From assembly GCF_014635285.1 (NCBI RefSeq), contig NZ_BMCR01000004.1, forward strand, positions 186,001-250,000: a stretch of 64,000 nucleotides of DNA, in the 5' to 3' direction. Every line of letters starts with the position of its first letter. Within the stretch, counting starts at the first letter, position 1. The DNA comes from Stappia taiwanensis. Its GTDB lineage: Bacteria > Pseudomonadota > Alphaproteobacteria > Rhizobiales > Stappiaceae. Shown one piece after another: positions 29,897-39,732 of this stretch. Under the pieces are notes generated by a model. The model ran no database searches, was not told the origin of the DNA, and worked only from the letters and a program-made list of their open reading frames with translations. The position numbers and the translations under genes were made by a program.

Positions 29897-30577
29897 TCAG
29901 GCATCAGGGGGCGCGGTCACCGACCGCAGATGGCCGGATTTGACATAGACCCGCGCGCCGGACGCCCCGACCTTTGCGGTGAGGTCCATGCCCGGCGGCA
30001 GGCGCAGCCATGCATCCTTGCCAAGCTGCTCGCCGTCATGGGTGAAGCCGCCGTCCAGCACGAAGAGTTCCAACCCGCCCGCATCGGCCAGGCGAATGTC
30101 GCTGCCTGCGTCCCAGACCTCGATGCGCACATCCTCATGGGCGTCGCGGTAGAGCGGCAACACAGAGACGCCCGGCCGGGCGCGATGGGGCACTGGCGCC
30201 GCCTTCTCCGTGTCGATACGCACATGGGTGCGGTCGTCCGGGTCGAACTGCCAGAGCTTGACGAAGATGGTGCAGCCGCCCGCCGCCGCCGGCGCATGGG
30301 AGGAGCCCGGCGGATTGCGCACATAGGTGCCGGCCGGATAGTCGCCGTGCTCGTCCTGAAACACGCCTTCCAGCACGAGGAACTCCTCGCCGCCGGTATG
30401 GGTATGGGCGGAAAATCGGCTGCCCGGATCGTAGCGGACGATGGAGGTGGCGCGGGCGACTTCGCCGCCGAGCCGGTCGAGCATCCGCCGGCTTACCCCC
30501 GCCATTGGCGAGGGGACCCAGTCGAGCCGGTCGGCATGAACCACCGCCGGCGCCGCAAAATCCGCATTCAGTTGCAT
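29897..30577 (-). CDS. ChrR-type double cupin protein
   Basis: A 226-residue protein made of two cupin barrels. The first has the metal-binding pattern of ChrR C-terminal domains ([19 protein letters not shown] then [14 protein letters not shown]). The second is shorter and lacks most metal ligands ([17 protein letters not shown]). No N-terminal zinc anti-sigma domain and no adjacent sigma factor gene are present, so it is a stand-alone cupin and probably not a classic anti-sigma factor. The ATG at 30577 has GAGGG close by; an ATG three codons upstream (30586) is possible. Confidence 0.82.
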   Translation of the reverse strand: MQLNADFAAPAVVHADRLDWVPSPMAGVSRRMLDRLGGEVARATSIVRYDPGSRFSAHTHTGGEEFLVLEGVFQDEHGDYPAGTYVRNPPGSSHAPAAAGGCTIFVKLWQFDPDDRTHVRIDTEKAAPVPHRARPGVSVLPLYRDAHEDVRIEVWDAGSDIRLADAGGLELFVLDGGFTHDGEQLGKDAWLRLPPGMDLTAKVGASGARVYVKSGHLRSVTAPPDA

Positions 30578-30604
30578 GGCCCTCATCCCTCGCCGCGCTT
30601 GCTC

Positions 30605-30623
30605 CGCCGCGTCTTGCGCGGCG
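30605..30623. other. 7-bp perfect hairpin between serA and the cupin gene
   Basis: CGCCGCG at 30605-30611 pairs with CGCGGCG at 30617-30623 across a five-base loop. It lies downstream of serA and upstream of the cupin gene, both on the minus strand. It could act as a terminator stem for serA, but no T-run follows. Confidence 0.4.
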
Positions 30624-30674
30624 AAGCGTTCCGATATGTGGGGCACCTTCCCTCGCGGGAAAAGGGCATGCGGC

Positions 30675-31919
30675 TCAAACGCGGTTGAGCAGCCGCGCGC
30701 GGATCGTGCCGGACAGGCCCCGGATTTCCTCCAGAAGGTCGACCGCCCGGTCCACCGGCCCATCGGCATCGAGCACCACATAACCGATCTCGCCATCGGT
30801 CTGGTAGTGCTGGGCAGCGATGTTGATCTTCCAGGTGGCGAACAGATCGTTCAGCTTGCCCAGCTCGCCCGGCGAGTTGCGCTGCACCTGGATGAAGCGG
30901 GTGTTGTTGGTGCCCTTGGGCAGTTGCACCTGCGGGAAGTTCACCGCGCCGATGGTCGAGCCCACGTCGGAATATTCCACGAGCCGGCGGGAGACCTCCT
31001 CGCCGATGCGCTCCTGCGCCTCCTCGGTCGAGCCGCCCACATGCGGGGTGAGGATCACGTTGTCGAGACCGCGCAGCGGGCTGATGAACTCCTCGTCATT
31101 CGACTTCGGCTCGGTCGGGAAGACATCCACCGCCGCGCCGGCAAGATGCCCGTCCTTCAGCGCCTCGGCCAGCGCCTCAATGTCGAGCACCGTGCCGCGC
31201 GCGTTGTTGATCAGGTAGCTGCCCTTGCGCATGGCGCGGATCTCGTCGCGGCCGATCATGCCACGGGTTTCCGGCGTCTGCGGCAGATGGATCGACACCA
31301 CGTCGGAGGCGGCCAGCAGCTCCTTCAGGTCCGACACCGGCTCGACATTGCCATGGCGCAGCTTGTCGGTCTGATCGAAGTAGATCACCCGCATGCCCAT
31401 TCCCTCGGCCAGCATCGACAACTGGGAGCCGATGTTGCCATAGCCGATGATGCCAAGGGTCTTGCCGCGCACCTCGTTGCTGCCGGCGGCGCTTTTCAGC
31501 CAGCGGCCATTGTGGGCGGCGCTCGACTTGGTGAAGGCGCCGCGCATCAGCATGACGATCTCGGCGATGGTCAGTTCGGCAACGCTGCGGGTGTTGGAAA
31601 ACGGTGCGTTGAACACGGTGATGCCGCGCCGGTTGGCGGCCACCAGATCGACCTGGTTGGTGCCCACGGAGAAGCAACCGACGCCGACCAGCGTCCCGGC
31701 AGCGGCCAGCACCTCTTCATCCACCTGGGTGCGCGAGCGGATGCCGAGCATGTGGACACCCTGCAGCGCGTCGATCAACGCCTTCTTGTCGAGCGCGGTC
31801 TTCAGGTGCTGCACATTGGTGTAGCCGGCGGTGCCAAGCACATTGACGGCGGTCTGGCTGATGCCTTCCAGGAGCAGCCAGCGGATCTGATCCTTGGGGC
31901 GCGACAAGCCGATGTTCAT
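30675..31919 (-). CDS. serA: D-3-phosphoglycerate dehydrogenase
   Basis: A 414-residue SerA of the short E. coli type, which oxidises 3-phosphoglycerate to phosphohydroxypyruvate in serine synthesis. The NAD Rossmann loop is [12 protein letters not shown], catalytic regions are [15 protein letters not shown] and [18 protein letters not shown], and a C-terminal ACT domain covers about residues 340-414 ([20 protein letters not shown] ... GTIRARLL), expected to bind serine for feedback control. The ATG at 31919 gives the normal N-terminus; the frame is open further upstream but into the next gene. Confidence 0.95.
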   Translation of the reverse strand: MNIGLSRPKDQIRWLLLEGISQTAVNVLGTAGYTNVQHLKTALDKKALIDALQGVHMLGIRSRTQVDEEVLAAAGTLVGVGCFSVGTNQVDLVAANRRGITVFNAPFSNTRSVAELTIAEIVMLMRGAFTKSSAAHNGRWLKSAAGSNEVRGKTLGIIGYGNIGSQLSMLAEGMGMRVIYFDQTDKLRHGNVEPVSDLKELLAASDVVSIHLPQTPETRGMIGRDEIRAMRKGSYLINNARGTVLDIEALAEALKDGHLAGAAVDVFPTEPKSNDEEFISPLRGLDNVILTPHVGGSTEEAQERIGEEVSRRLVEYSDVGSTIGAVNFPQVQLPKGTNNTRFIQVQRNSPGELGKLNDLFATWKINIAAQHYQTDGEIGYVVLDADGPVDRAVDLLEEIRGLSGTIRARLLNRV

Positions 31920-32022
31920 GAGATCTTTCTCGTCCTTGGGACTTGGGGGGAGTTCGAACAGTGCCGAAGTGAGGTGCCCCGTCCAGACGAAAAGATCAAG
32001 CGGACCTTGCGCAAAAAGCCGT

Positions 32023-32886
32023 TCAGCGGGCCGCGACCCAATCCCGCAGGCGCGCGGAAAACCGCTCCAGCCGGGCGCACAGCGGGGCGAAACCATCCGT
32101 CTTCCGGTAGGTTTCCACATCCATGTAGAGCGCCCGGTTGACCTCGATCTGCAGCGAATGGCGCCCGGAGGCCGGATCGCCATGCCGGCGCAGGATCTCC
32201 GCCCCCCGGAACGGATCGTTGATCTGCACGGAAAACCCGAGGTCCAGGAGAATCGCCCGGGCCGCGTCAATGAAGTCTCCCGCGCAGCTCGTCCCCTCCC
32301 GGTCCGACAGCACGATGTCCGGCCGAGGCGCGCCGCCGGCATCCTCATGCATGACATTGGCGATCGGCTGCATCGCATGCAGGTCGAGGTGATAGACGTC
32401 GGCGGCGCCCGTCTCCCGGCGCACCCGCTCCAACAGCGCCGATAGCCCGTCGTGATAGGGCTGCCAGACACGGGCAAGACGGGCGGCGACCATCGCGCCG
32501 GTCGGCGGCCGGGCGAGCAGCGGCGCACCATCGGGCGGGGTCGCAGTCCAGATCACCCCCTTGCCGAGCCGCGCCTTGGGGCCGGGGGCAAACCGCAGCC
32601 CATCGGCCTCGCGCACGTTCGCCGGGTCGAGGTCCTCCACCGCCCGGTTAACGTCGCAGTAAATCCGGCCGACGCGGCAGGCCATCAGCGGAATGCCGAG
32701 GCCGGGCGCTGCGGCGAACAGCTCGTCCACATACATGTCCTCCGCCCGGCGGTAGCGCTCGGGCGGCTGAGCCGGCTCGAAATCCTCCGGATACCAGGTG
32801 CCCGAATGCGGGCTGTCGAACAGCAGCGGCACCAGCTTCCCTTGCGGATAGCGCAGGGTGAAGACCTCGTTCTCGGCACCCGTCAT
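32023..32886 (-). CDS. N-formylglutamate amidohydrolase family protein
   Basis: A 287-residue zinc amidohydrolase of the N-formylglutamate deformylase (HutG-like) family. It has the N-terminal LLFDSPHSGTWYPEDF, CRVGRIYCDVNRAVEDLDP, and the metal-site DLHAMQP. The enzyme releases formate from N-formylglutamate; several relatives act on other N-acyl amino acids. No other histidine-degradation gene is in the window, so I link it instead to the adjacent ABC importer and de-acylating enzymes. It starts four bases after the ATPase gene stop, with GAGGGG just before the ATG. Confidence 0.88.
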   Translation of the reverse strand: MTGAENEVFTLRYPQGKLVPLLFDSPHSGTWYPEDFEPAQPPERYRRAEDMYVDELFAAAPGLGIPLMACRVGRIYCDVNRAVEDLDPANVREADGLRFAPGPKARLGKGVIWTATPPDGAPLLARPPTGAMVAARLARVWQPYHDGLSALLERVRRETGAADVYHLDLHAMQPIANVMHEDAGGAPRPDIVLSDREGTSCAGDFIDAARAILLDLGFSVQINDPFRGAEILRRHGDPASGRHSLQIEVNRALYMDVETYRKTDGFAPLCARLERFSARLRDWVAAR

Positions 32887-32890
32887 CCCC

Positions 32891-33898
32891 TCACGCCCCC
32901 GCGTCGTTGAGATGGCAGGCGGAGGTCCAGCCCGGCGCGATCTCGCGCAGGCGCGGCACTTCTTCACGGCAGCGCGCCGTCGCATGTGGGCAGCGCGGAT
33001 GGAAATGGCAGCCGGAGGGCGGAGAGAGCGGTGACGGAATCTCGCCCTTGACCGGCTGGAACTCCCGCTTGCGCCGGTCGATGCGCGGCACCTCGTCCAG
33101 CAGAGCGCGGGCGTAAGGGTGGTTTGGCCCGCTGAACAACGCCTCGGTCGGCGCACTTTCCACCACCCGGCCGAGATACATGATCACCACCCTGTCGGAG
33201 AGATGCTCGACGACACCGAGATCGTGGGAGATGAACAGATAGGTCAGGCCGAGATCGGTGCGCAGGTCCATGAACAGGTTGAGCACCTGCGCCTGGATCG
33301 ACACATCGAGGGCGGCGATGCTCTCGTCGCAGACAAGGAAGTCCGGCTTGACCGCCAGCGCCCGGGCGATGCCGATGCGCTGCCGCTGGCCGCCGGAGAA
33401 CTGGTGCGGATAGCGGGTCTTGTAGGCCGGATCGAGCCCCACCCGCTGCAGCATCTCATCCACATAGGCCGGGATCTCGGCGGCCGGGACGAGGCCATGC
33501 ACCCGGGGGGCTTCGCCGATGATATCCGCCACCCGCATGCGCGGGTTGAGCGAGGACATGGGGTCCTGAAAGATCATCTGGATCTTCAGAAGCGCATCGC
33601 GCCGCGCCGCGCCGCTGAGGCCGGCGACATTCTTGCCGCGCCAGATCACCTTTCCGTCGCTGGGCTGATGCACCCCGGCGACCACCCGGCCAAGAGTGGA
33701 CTTGCCGCAGCCGCTTTCACCGACAAGGCCGACCACCTCGCCTTCTCGCACGTCGAGTGAGACATCGTCCACCGCGTGAACCACCTCCTCCCGGCGACGT
33801 CCACCGACGAGATTGACCAGTTTTTCCGCCGCATCAAGATGCTTGGTGAAGCGCTTGGAGACCCCCTCCAGACGGAGCAATGGCTGTTCGCCGGTCAT
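32891..33898 (-). CDS. Dipeptide-type ABC transporter ATPase (DppF class)
   Basis: A 335-residue ABC ATPase with [16 protein letters not shown] (Walker A), [15 protein letters not shown] and the Walker B region FLVCDESIAALD, where the usual DEP reads DES. The C-terminal oligopeptide-transporter tail includes SPPSGCHFHPRCPHA, a Cys-containing motif common in DppF/OppF. Its ATG overlaps the stop of the DppD-class gene (ATGA, 33895-33898). It works with the DppD-class ATPase and the two permeases at 34940 and 35903. Confidence 0.93.
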   Translation of the reverse strand: MTGEQPLLRLEGVSKRFTKHLDAAEKLVNLVGGRRREEVVHAVDDVSLDVREGEVVGLVGESGCGKSTLGRVVAGVHQPSDGKVIWRGKNVAGLSGAARRDALLKIQMIFQDPMSSLNPRMRVADIIGEAPRVHGLVPAAEIPAYVDEMLQRVGLDPAYKTRYPHQFSGGQRQRIGIARALAVKPDFLVCDESIAALDVSIQAQVLNLFMDLRTDLGLTYLFISHDLGVVEHLSDRVVIMYLGRVVESAPTEALFSGPNHPYARALLDEVPRIDRRKREFQPVKGEIPSPLSPPSGCHFHPRCPHATARCREEVPRLREIAPGWTSACHLNDAGA

Positions 33899-34932
33899 GC
33901 GCGCGCCCTCCCCGTCTCGCCTGCCACCTCGCCGGTTGCCCGGACTGCGGTTTCACCGGGTGGCTGATGCGGATGATGGCAGCGCATGGCCCGGTCGCCG
34001 CCGGCTGCCACCAGATCCGGCATGGCCGTGCAGGCGCCATCGGCACGGGCGCATCTGGGGGCGAAGCTGCAACCCGGCGGCAGCGACAACAGCGACGGCG
34101 CCATGCCCGGGATCTGGGTCAGCTTCTGGCCGCGCCGGTTCTGGCTTGGCACGGATCCGACCAGCCCATGGGTGTAGGGATGCAGCGGCCCATCGAGCAC
34201 CGCATCCACCGGCCCCTCCTCGACAATGCGCCCGGCGTACATCACCGCCACCTTGTCGGCGAGACCGCCGACCACCGCCAGATCATGGGTAATCCAGATC
34301 ATCGCCATTCCCGTTTCCGCGCAGAGCTTGCGCACCTCGTAGAGGATCTGCGCCTGAATGGTGACGTCGAGCGCGGTGGTCGGCTCATCGGCGACGATCA
34401 CATCCGGCTCATTGAGAAGGGCAATGGCAATCGCCACCCGCTGGCGCATGCCGCCGGAGAACTGGTGCGGATAGGCCGCCAGCCGCTCGTCCGGCGAGGG
34501 AATGCCGACCCGGGCGAGCGCCGCCCGCGCCCGCTCCCGGGCATCCGCCTCGGACACCGGCGCATGGGCGCGGATCGCCTCGATCATCTGCGTGTCGATG
34601 CGCAGCACCGGATTGAGCGTCATCATCGGATCCTGGAAGATCATGGCGATGCGGGTGCCGCGCAGCGCCTGCCAATCGCGCTCGGAGCGGCCGATCAGCT
34701 CCTCGCCGCCAAGCCGGATCGACCCGCCGACGATCCGTCCCGGCGGATCGACGAGGCCGAGCAGGGAAAAGCCGGTCACGGTCTTGCCCGAGCCGCTTTC
34801 GCCGACGAGCCCCATCACCTCGCCCCGGCCAAGGGAGAAGGAAACGCCGTCGACGGCCCGGGCAACGCCCGCCCGCGTGAAGAAATGGGTCCGCAGGTCC
34901 TCGACCTGGAGCACCGGTGGGGTTTGGCTCAT
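33895..34932 (-). CDS. Dipeptide-type ABC transporter ATPase (DppD class)
   Basis: A 345-residue ABC ATPase: [16 protein letters not shown] (Walker A), [27 protein letters not shown], and the C-terminal [15 protein letters not shown] cysteine motif of the family. The ATG at 34932 is chosen because it follows the permease stop by seven bases and gives a normal N-terminus ([13 protein letters not shown]). It is part of a binding protein-DppB-DppC-DppD-DppF-amidohydrolase operon on the minus strand. Confidence 0.93.
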   Translation of the reverse strand: MSQTPPVLQVEDLRTHFFTRAGVARAVDGVSFSLGRGEVMGLVGESGSGKTVTGFSLLGLVDPPGRIVGGSIRLGGEELIGRSERDWQALRGTRIAMIFQDPMMTLNPVLRIDTQMIEAIRAHAPVSEADARERARAALARVGIPSPDERLAAYPHQFSGGMRQRVAIAIALLNEPDVIVADEPTTALDVTIQAQILYEVRKLCAETGMAMIWITHDLAVVGGLADKVAVMYAGRIVEEGPVDAVLDGPLHPYTHGLVGSVPSQNRRGQKLTQIPGMAPSLLSLPPGCSFAPRCARADGACTAMPDLVAAGGDRAMRCHHPHQPPGETAVRATGEVAGETGRARA

Positions 34933-34939
34933 GGTCGTC

Positions 34940-35893
34940 TCACTTCTGCAGGCGCGGATTGAGCACATCGCGCAACTGGTCGCCAACGATGTTGATGGAA
35001 ACGATGGTCAGCAACAGTGCCACCCCGGGGAACACGGCGATCCAATATTTGCCGGACAGCATGTATTCGAAGCCGTTGGAAATCAGCAGGCCGAGAGAGG
35101 GCTCGGTGAGCGGCAGGCCGACGCCGAGGAAGGAGAGCGTCGCCTCAAGGGCGATGGCATGGGCGGTCTGCACCGTGCCGACGACGATCAGCGGCGCGAC
35201 GCAATTGGGCAGGATGTGGCGAAAGACGATCCGGGCATGGCCGAGACCGAGACAGGCGGCGGCCTCCACATATTCCCGCCGCCGCTCCACCAGCGCCGAG
35301 GCGCGCACCGTGCGCGCGTAGTAGGCCCACTGGGCAATCACCAGGGCAATGATGATCTTGTCGACGCCCTTGCCGAGAATGGCGAGCAGGATCAGCGCGA
35401 TCAGCACCGCCGGCAGGGACAGTTGCAGATCGACGACGCGCATGATCAGCGTTTCGGTGCGCCCGCCGGCATAGGCCGCGGCGAGACCAACGCTCATGCC
35501 GACGATGATGGCCAGGATCCCGGACATCACGCCGACGGAAAGCGAGATGCGCAGGCCGTAGAAGATCGCCGACAGGAGATCGCGTCCGGCCCCATCGGTT
35601 CCCAGCCAGAAGGTGGTGCCCTCCATGCTGGTGCTGCCGGGCGGCAAGCGCGCATCGAAGATCGACACCACCGCCAGATCATACGGGTCCTGCGGCGAGA
35701 TCCAGGGCGCGAACAGGGCGATCAGGATGATCACCGCCAGCATCAGCGCCGCCAGCAGCGCCAGCCAGCTTGCGGAAAAGTCGGTCAGGAAGCGCCGGAG
35801 CGGGCTTTCCACCGGGGGCACGGCGGGCATCGCCGCCGCCAGCGCGGCACCGCCGGGAGGCGTGGCGCCCGGTTGCGTGTTGGGTGTGGTCAT
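34940..35893 (-). CDS. Dipeptide-type ABC permease (DppC class)
   Basis: A 317-residue inner-membrane permease with a long Ala/Pro-rich N-terminus, then a first helix (LALLAALMLAVIILIALFAP). FWLGTDGAGRDLLSAIFYG is the DppC signature and the EAA loop is REYVEAAACLGLGHARIVFR. It is nine bases downstream of the DppB-class gene. Confidence 0.93.
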   Translation of the reverse strand: MTTPNTQPGATPPGGAALAAAMPAVPPVESPLRRFLTDFSASWLALLAALMLAVIILIALFAPWISPQDPYDLAVVSIFDARLPPGSTSMEGTTFWLGTDGAGRDLLSAIFYGLRISLSVGVMSGILAIIVGMSVGLAAAYAGGRTETLIMRVVDLQLSLPAVLIALILLAILGKGVDKIIIALVIAQWAYYARTVRASALVERRREYVEAAACLGLGHARIVFRHILPNCVAPLIVVGTVQTAHAIALEATLSFLGVGLPLTEPSLGLLISNGFEYMLSGKYWIAVFPGVALLLTIVSINIVGDQLRDVLNPRLQK

Positions 35894-35902
35894 GGCCGGA
35901 TC

Positions 35903-36880
35903 TCACGCGCCGCGATCGCCGAGCCGCACGCGCGGATCGAGGATCGAATAAAGGACGTCCACCACCAGATTGATGACGACGAACAGGAACACGATCATCA
36001 TCAGGTAGGCGACGATGACCGGACGGTCGAGCTGCTGGATGGATTCGATCAGCAGCTTGCCCATGCCGGGCCAGGCGAAGATGGTTTCGGTCACCACCGA
36101 AAAGGCGATCAGCGAGCCGAACTCCAACCCGAGCACCGTCACCACCGGGATCAGGATGTTCTTCATCACATGAACGCCGACGATGCGGCCCCGCCCCAGC
36201 CCCTTGGCCCGGGCGAACTTGATGTAGTCCTGCAGCATCACCTCCCGGGTACCGGCGCGGGTCAGCCGGATCACCAGCGAAATCTTCAGAAGCGCCAGAT
36301 TGAAGGCCGGCAGGATCAGGTGGCGCAGGCCATCCAGGGTCAGGAAGGAAACGGGCACGCCCAGCACATCGACGGTCTCGCCGCGCCCGGTGGAGGGCAG
36401 CCAGCCGAGCATGACGGCAAAGACCATGATCAGCATGATGCCGACCCAGAAGGTGGGCAGCGAGAAACCGAGAATGGACCCGGCCATGATCGTGCGCGAC
36501 ACCGGGCTGTCGGGCTTCAGACCGGCGTAGAGACCGAGCGGGATGCCGAAAACGATCGCCATCAGAAGGGCGATGAAGGCCAGCTCCAGGGTCGCCGGCA
36601 TCCGCTCCAGGATCAGGCCCAGCGCCGGCTGGCCGAAGACGAAGGACTGGCCGAGATCGCCCTGCAGGGCGCTGGTGACGAAGGCCCAGAACTGCTCAAG
36701 GATCGGACGGTCGAGACCGAGCGCGCGCACCACCTGCTCGATATCCGCCTGATCCATGTCGGGCGAGACGAACATGTCGACCGGATCGCCGACCAGATGC
36801 ATTCCGAAAAACACGATGGCGGCCATCGCCACCATCACCAAAGCGCTCTGCATGAGGCGGCGCAGGATGAAAACACTCAT
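35903..36880 (-). CDS. Dipeptide-type ABC permease (DppB class)
   Basis: A 325-residue permease of the DppB/OppB family: N-terminal SVFILRRLMQSALVMVA helix, HLVGDPVDMF, and the EAA loop LQDYIKFARAKGLGRGRIVG. The ATG at 36880 is preferred; a GTG at 36898 in the same frame is possible. The gap of 145 bases to the binding-protein gene upstream is compatible with a single operon. Confidence 0.92.
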   Translation of the reverse strand: MSVFILRRLMQSALVMVAMAAIVFFGMHLVGDPVDMFVSPDMDQADIEQVVRALGLDRPILEQFWAFVTSALQGDLGQSFVFGQPALGLILERMPATLELAFIALLMAIVFGIPLGLYAGLKPDSPVSRTIMAGSILGFSLPTFWVGIMLIMVFAVMLGWLPSTGRGETVDVLGVPVSFLTLDGLRHLILPAFNLALLKISLVIRLTRAGTREVMLQDYIKFARAKGLGRGRIVGVHVMKNILIPVVTVLGLEFGSLIAFSVVTETIFAWPGMGKLLIESIQQLDRPVIVAYLMMIVFLFVVINLVVDVLYSILDPRVRLGDRGA

Positions 36881-37025
36881 GGGCCGGGATCTTTCCACGG
36901 GAGCGCAGAGGGGCGCGAAAGACGTGAAGACAGCGGAGAACGGGCGAACCGGGACATGGGCTTCCCCAAGAAGTCCGGCGGGGCGAAGACGGGCTTTTGT
37001 CCCCGTCCCGCCGGACCTTCAGCCG

Positions 37026-38618
37026 TTACTGGGACCGGGCGTAATGGGCGAGCGTGTACTCGTCCGAACGCGGCGTGTAGACGATCCCCTCCCGCGAGGC
37101 CCAGGTGTTGACCTGGTAGTGGATCGGGATGATCGCCAGATTGGCCATCGCCCGTTCCGTCGCCTCGGCGAGCAGCGCCGCTCGCTTGCCATCGTCCACG
37201 GTCTTCAGCGCCTGCTCGACCAGCTCATCCACCTTGGCATCGGAATGCCGGCCACGATTTGCCGCGCCCATGCCCTTTTCCTTGTCATAGGTGGCAATCA
37301 GCGAGCGCAGCGGCGAAGAGGCTTCGCCCGACCCGGCACCCCAGCCGACGAGGATCAGCGAGAATTCGGGCAGACCGCCCTCCCCGCCGGTGGAAGCGCG
37401 CTTGAAATAGACCGAGCGCGGCATGGTCTCGACCTTGGTCTTGATGCCAACGCGGGTCAGCATCTGGGCGATGCCCTCAACGATCTTGGCGTCGTTGATG
37501 TAGCGGTCGTTCGGGCCATGGATCGTCAGCTCGAACCCGTCCGGCACCCCGGCCTCGGCCAGAAGCGCCTTCGCCCCTTCCGGATCATAGGCTTCCGGCT
37601 TCAGCTTGTCGGAGACGCCGAAGAAGCCGTCAGGCAGAAGCTGGCCGGCGGGAATCGACAGCCCCTCCATCACCCGGTCGCGGATCAGCTCGCGGCTGAT
37701 CGCCTTGGAAATCGCCAGCCGCACCTTCTGGTCGAGCAGCGGGTTCTTGATGTCGCCGCCGCCGTTGGCCTTCACGAAGGGCGAATCCTCGCGGAACTGA
37801 TCCACATGCAGGTAGATCACCCGGTTGGACACCCCCTGCGACAGGACGATGCCCTTGGTTTCCTTCAACGTGCCAATGTCGGTGGTCGGCACGCCGCTGA
37901 TCATGTCGACATCGCCGGCCAAGAGCGCGGCCACCCGCGACGGACCGGCCTTGATCGGCTTGATCGTCACCTTGTCCCATTCCGGACGGCCGCCCCAGTA
38001 GTCTTCGTTGGCGGCCAGCACAATACGGTCGCCCGGCACGTATTCCACGAACTTGAACGGGCCGGTGCCCATCGCCGCCTTGCCGTCGTTGAAATCGGCG
38101 GTGGTGGCGCCGCAGCCGACCTCATCGGAGATCACCGGGATCACCGACAGGTCGTTGGCCATGGTCGGATAGGGCTCGTCGGTCGTCACATGGACCGTGA
38201 AGTCATCGACCTTCTTGAAGGTCTTGCCCTTGATGTAGGTGGAGAAGCTGGCCGGGGAATTCGGCACCTCCGGCGCCCGCGCGAAGGTGCACAGCACATC
38301 GTCGGCGGTGAAGGGCGAGCCGTCATGGAAGGTCACCCCTTCCCGCAGCTTGAATTCCCAGGTGGTGTTGTCGATCGGCTTCCACGACACCGCAAGCCCC
38401 GGCTGAAGCTGCTGCCGGTCGCCCTGGTTGATCAGCCGGTCGAAGATCTGCGACGCGACCTGATTGTTGGGTCCCAGATTGTGGAAATGCGGATCAATCG
38501 AGGTGGCTTCCGAGGCCACACCGATTCGCAGATCGGATGCCAGCGCCGGGGCGCTCACGGCAGCCGCACAGGCAAAGGCCACGGCCGCGCGCAACAGCGG
38601 CGTTCGAACAGACGTCAT
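37026..38618 (-). CDS. Family 5 periplasmic substrate-binding protein
   Basis: A 530-residue solute-binding protein of the DppA/OppA family (SBP_bac_5). It has a clear signal peptide (AAVAFACAAAVSAPALA), then DLRIGVASEATSIDPHFHNLG, LREGVTFHDGSPFTADDV and GTGPFKFVEYVPGDRIVL, all hallmark motifs. A GGGAGGGGAGA site precedes the ATG. It is the capturing subunit of the importer encoded downstream and is divergent from the LysR gene at 38779. The ligand is unknown; from the neighbouring enzymes I infer N-acylated amino acids or peptides. Confidence 0.93.
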   Translation of the reverse strand: MTSVRTPLLRAAVAFACAAAVSAPALASDLRIGVASEATSIDPHFHNLGPNNQVASQIFDRLINQGDRQQLQPGLAVSWKPIDNTTWEFKLREGVTFHDGSPFTADDVLCTFARAPEVPNSPASFSTYIKGKTFKKVDDFTVHVTTDEPYPTMANDLSVIPVISDEVGCGATTADFNDGKAAMGTGPFKFVEYVPGDRIVLAANEDYWGGRPEWDKVTIKPIKAGPSRVAALLAGDVDMISGVPTTDIGTLKETKGIVLSQGVSNRVIYLHVDQFREDSPFVKANGGGDIKNPLLDQKVRLAISKAISRELIRDRVMEGLSIPAGQLLPDGFFGVSDKLKPEAYDPEGAKALLAEAGVPDGFELTIHGPNDRYINDAKIVEGIAQMLTRVGIKTKVETMPRSVYFKRASTGGEGGLPEFSLILVGWGAGSGEASSPLRSLIATYDKEKGMGAANRGRHSDAKVDELVEQALKTVDDGKRAALLAEATERAMANLAIIPIHYQVNTWASREGIVYTPRSDEYTLAHYARSQ

Positions 38619-38778
38619 TTGGTAGTCTCCCCTCCCGATCCCTTGTCGCTTTTGTGTTTCGCCGGGGCAGGATCGCGGTGAACCCCGGCAGCTTGTCGGG
38701 AAGGCTATTATGCGATTATATGATCGACAATCTGAAAACGATAACAAAACAACATACTGATATTCTCAAGGCAAATAG
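38619..38778. promoter_or_regulatory. Divergent promoter region with a LysR-type T-N11-A motif
   Basis: The right half is AT-rich. GATT at 38714-38717 and AATC at 38729-38732 form inverted arms separated by 11 bases, giving the T-N11-A pattern typical of LysR-type regulator sites. It is 46 bases upstream of the LysR start and 95 upstream of the binding-protein start, well placed to control both directions. Confidence 0.5.
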
Positions 38779-39711
38779 ATGGATCGGGAACAGGCCGGCT
38801 CCGCCCGGCGCAACGGCTTCACATTGCGCGAGCTGGAAGTGTTGCGGGCGGTCATCAGCGAGGGCAAGACGACGGCGGCGGCGCATCGGCTGGGGATTTC
38901 CCAACCGGCGGTGAGCCGGGCGCTGGCCCAGCTTGAGGAGCGATTCGGCCAGCCGCTGTTCCGCCGCACCGGCAACCGGTTGCAGCCCACCTCCGAAGGC
39001 CTGGCGCTGAACGAGGAGATCGAACCGATCTTCACCACCCTGGCGCGGCTGCGCACCGCCGATATCAACAAGTCCAACCCGAAGCGGCTGCGCATCGCCG
39101 CGCCGCCGACCCTGAGCCACCGGCTGATGTCCTGGCTGTCCGGCTCCTTCCTGAAGCACAACCCCGGCACGACGATCCATCTGGAAATCGGCATGTCGAA
39201 CAACGCCGTGGCGGCAGTGGCGGACGACAATGCGGACCTCGGAATCAGCGACGGCTTCATTCGCCATGACGGGCTGACCGTTCATCCGTTCCGCCACGCG
39301 GTCGCCCATGCGGCGATCCCGGCCGGGCACCGGCTGGCGGACAAGGTGGAGATCACCCCGGAAGACCTCGCGGACGAGCCGTTCATCGCCCTGACCCGGC
39401 GCTTTCACCAGCGCAATGTCTACGACCGGATCTTCACTGAGCGGGGCATCCAGCGCGACATCAAGGCGGAGACGGCCACCAGCATCGCCATTTGCGAGAT
39501 GGTGCGCGAGGGCGTCGGCATCGGCCTCGTCAACCCGTTTCCGGTGTGCCTGCGCCCTTATGAGGGCATCGTCTTCCGCCGTTTCTCCCCCCGCGTGGAC
39601 TATGTCACCAAATTCTTCGTGCCCGCCGGGCCGGTCACCCCGATCGCCCAGCGTTTCATTGAATACGCGCGCCGCACCGTGCCGGCGGATGCGTATTCGC
39701 ATCCGGCCTGA
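38779..39711 (+). CDS. LysR-family transcriptional regulator
   Basis: A 310-residue LysR regulator: N-terminal winged helix-turn-helix (LRELEVLRAVISEGKTTAAA, HRLGISQPAVSRALAQLEER) and a C-terminal effector-binding domain (from about residue 95, LRIAAPPTLSHRLMSWL). It is transcribed away from the ABC importer operon and towards the deacylase genes, so it probably controls both arms in response to an imported N-acyl compound. The start follows an AT-rich stretch with AAGG upstream. Confidence 0.93.
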   Translation: MDREQAGSARRNGFTLRELEVLRAVISEGKTTAAAHRLGISQPAVSRALAQLEERFGQPLFRRTGNRLQPTSEGLALNEEIEPIFTTLARLRTADINKSNPKRLRIAAPPTLSHRLMSWLSGSFLKHNPGTTIHLEIGMSNNAVAAVADDNADLGISDGFIRHDGLTVHPFRHAVAHAAIPAGHRLADKVEITPEDLADEPFIALTRRFHQRNVYDRIFTERGIQRDIKAETATSIAICEMVREGVGIGLVNPFPVCLRPYEGIVFRRFSPRVDYVTKFFVPAGPVTPIAQRFIEYARRTVPADAYSHPA

Positions 39712-39732
39712 CCCGGCCACCAGAGGACCCTC

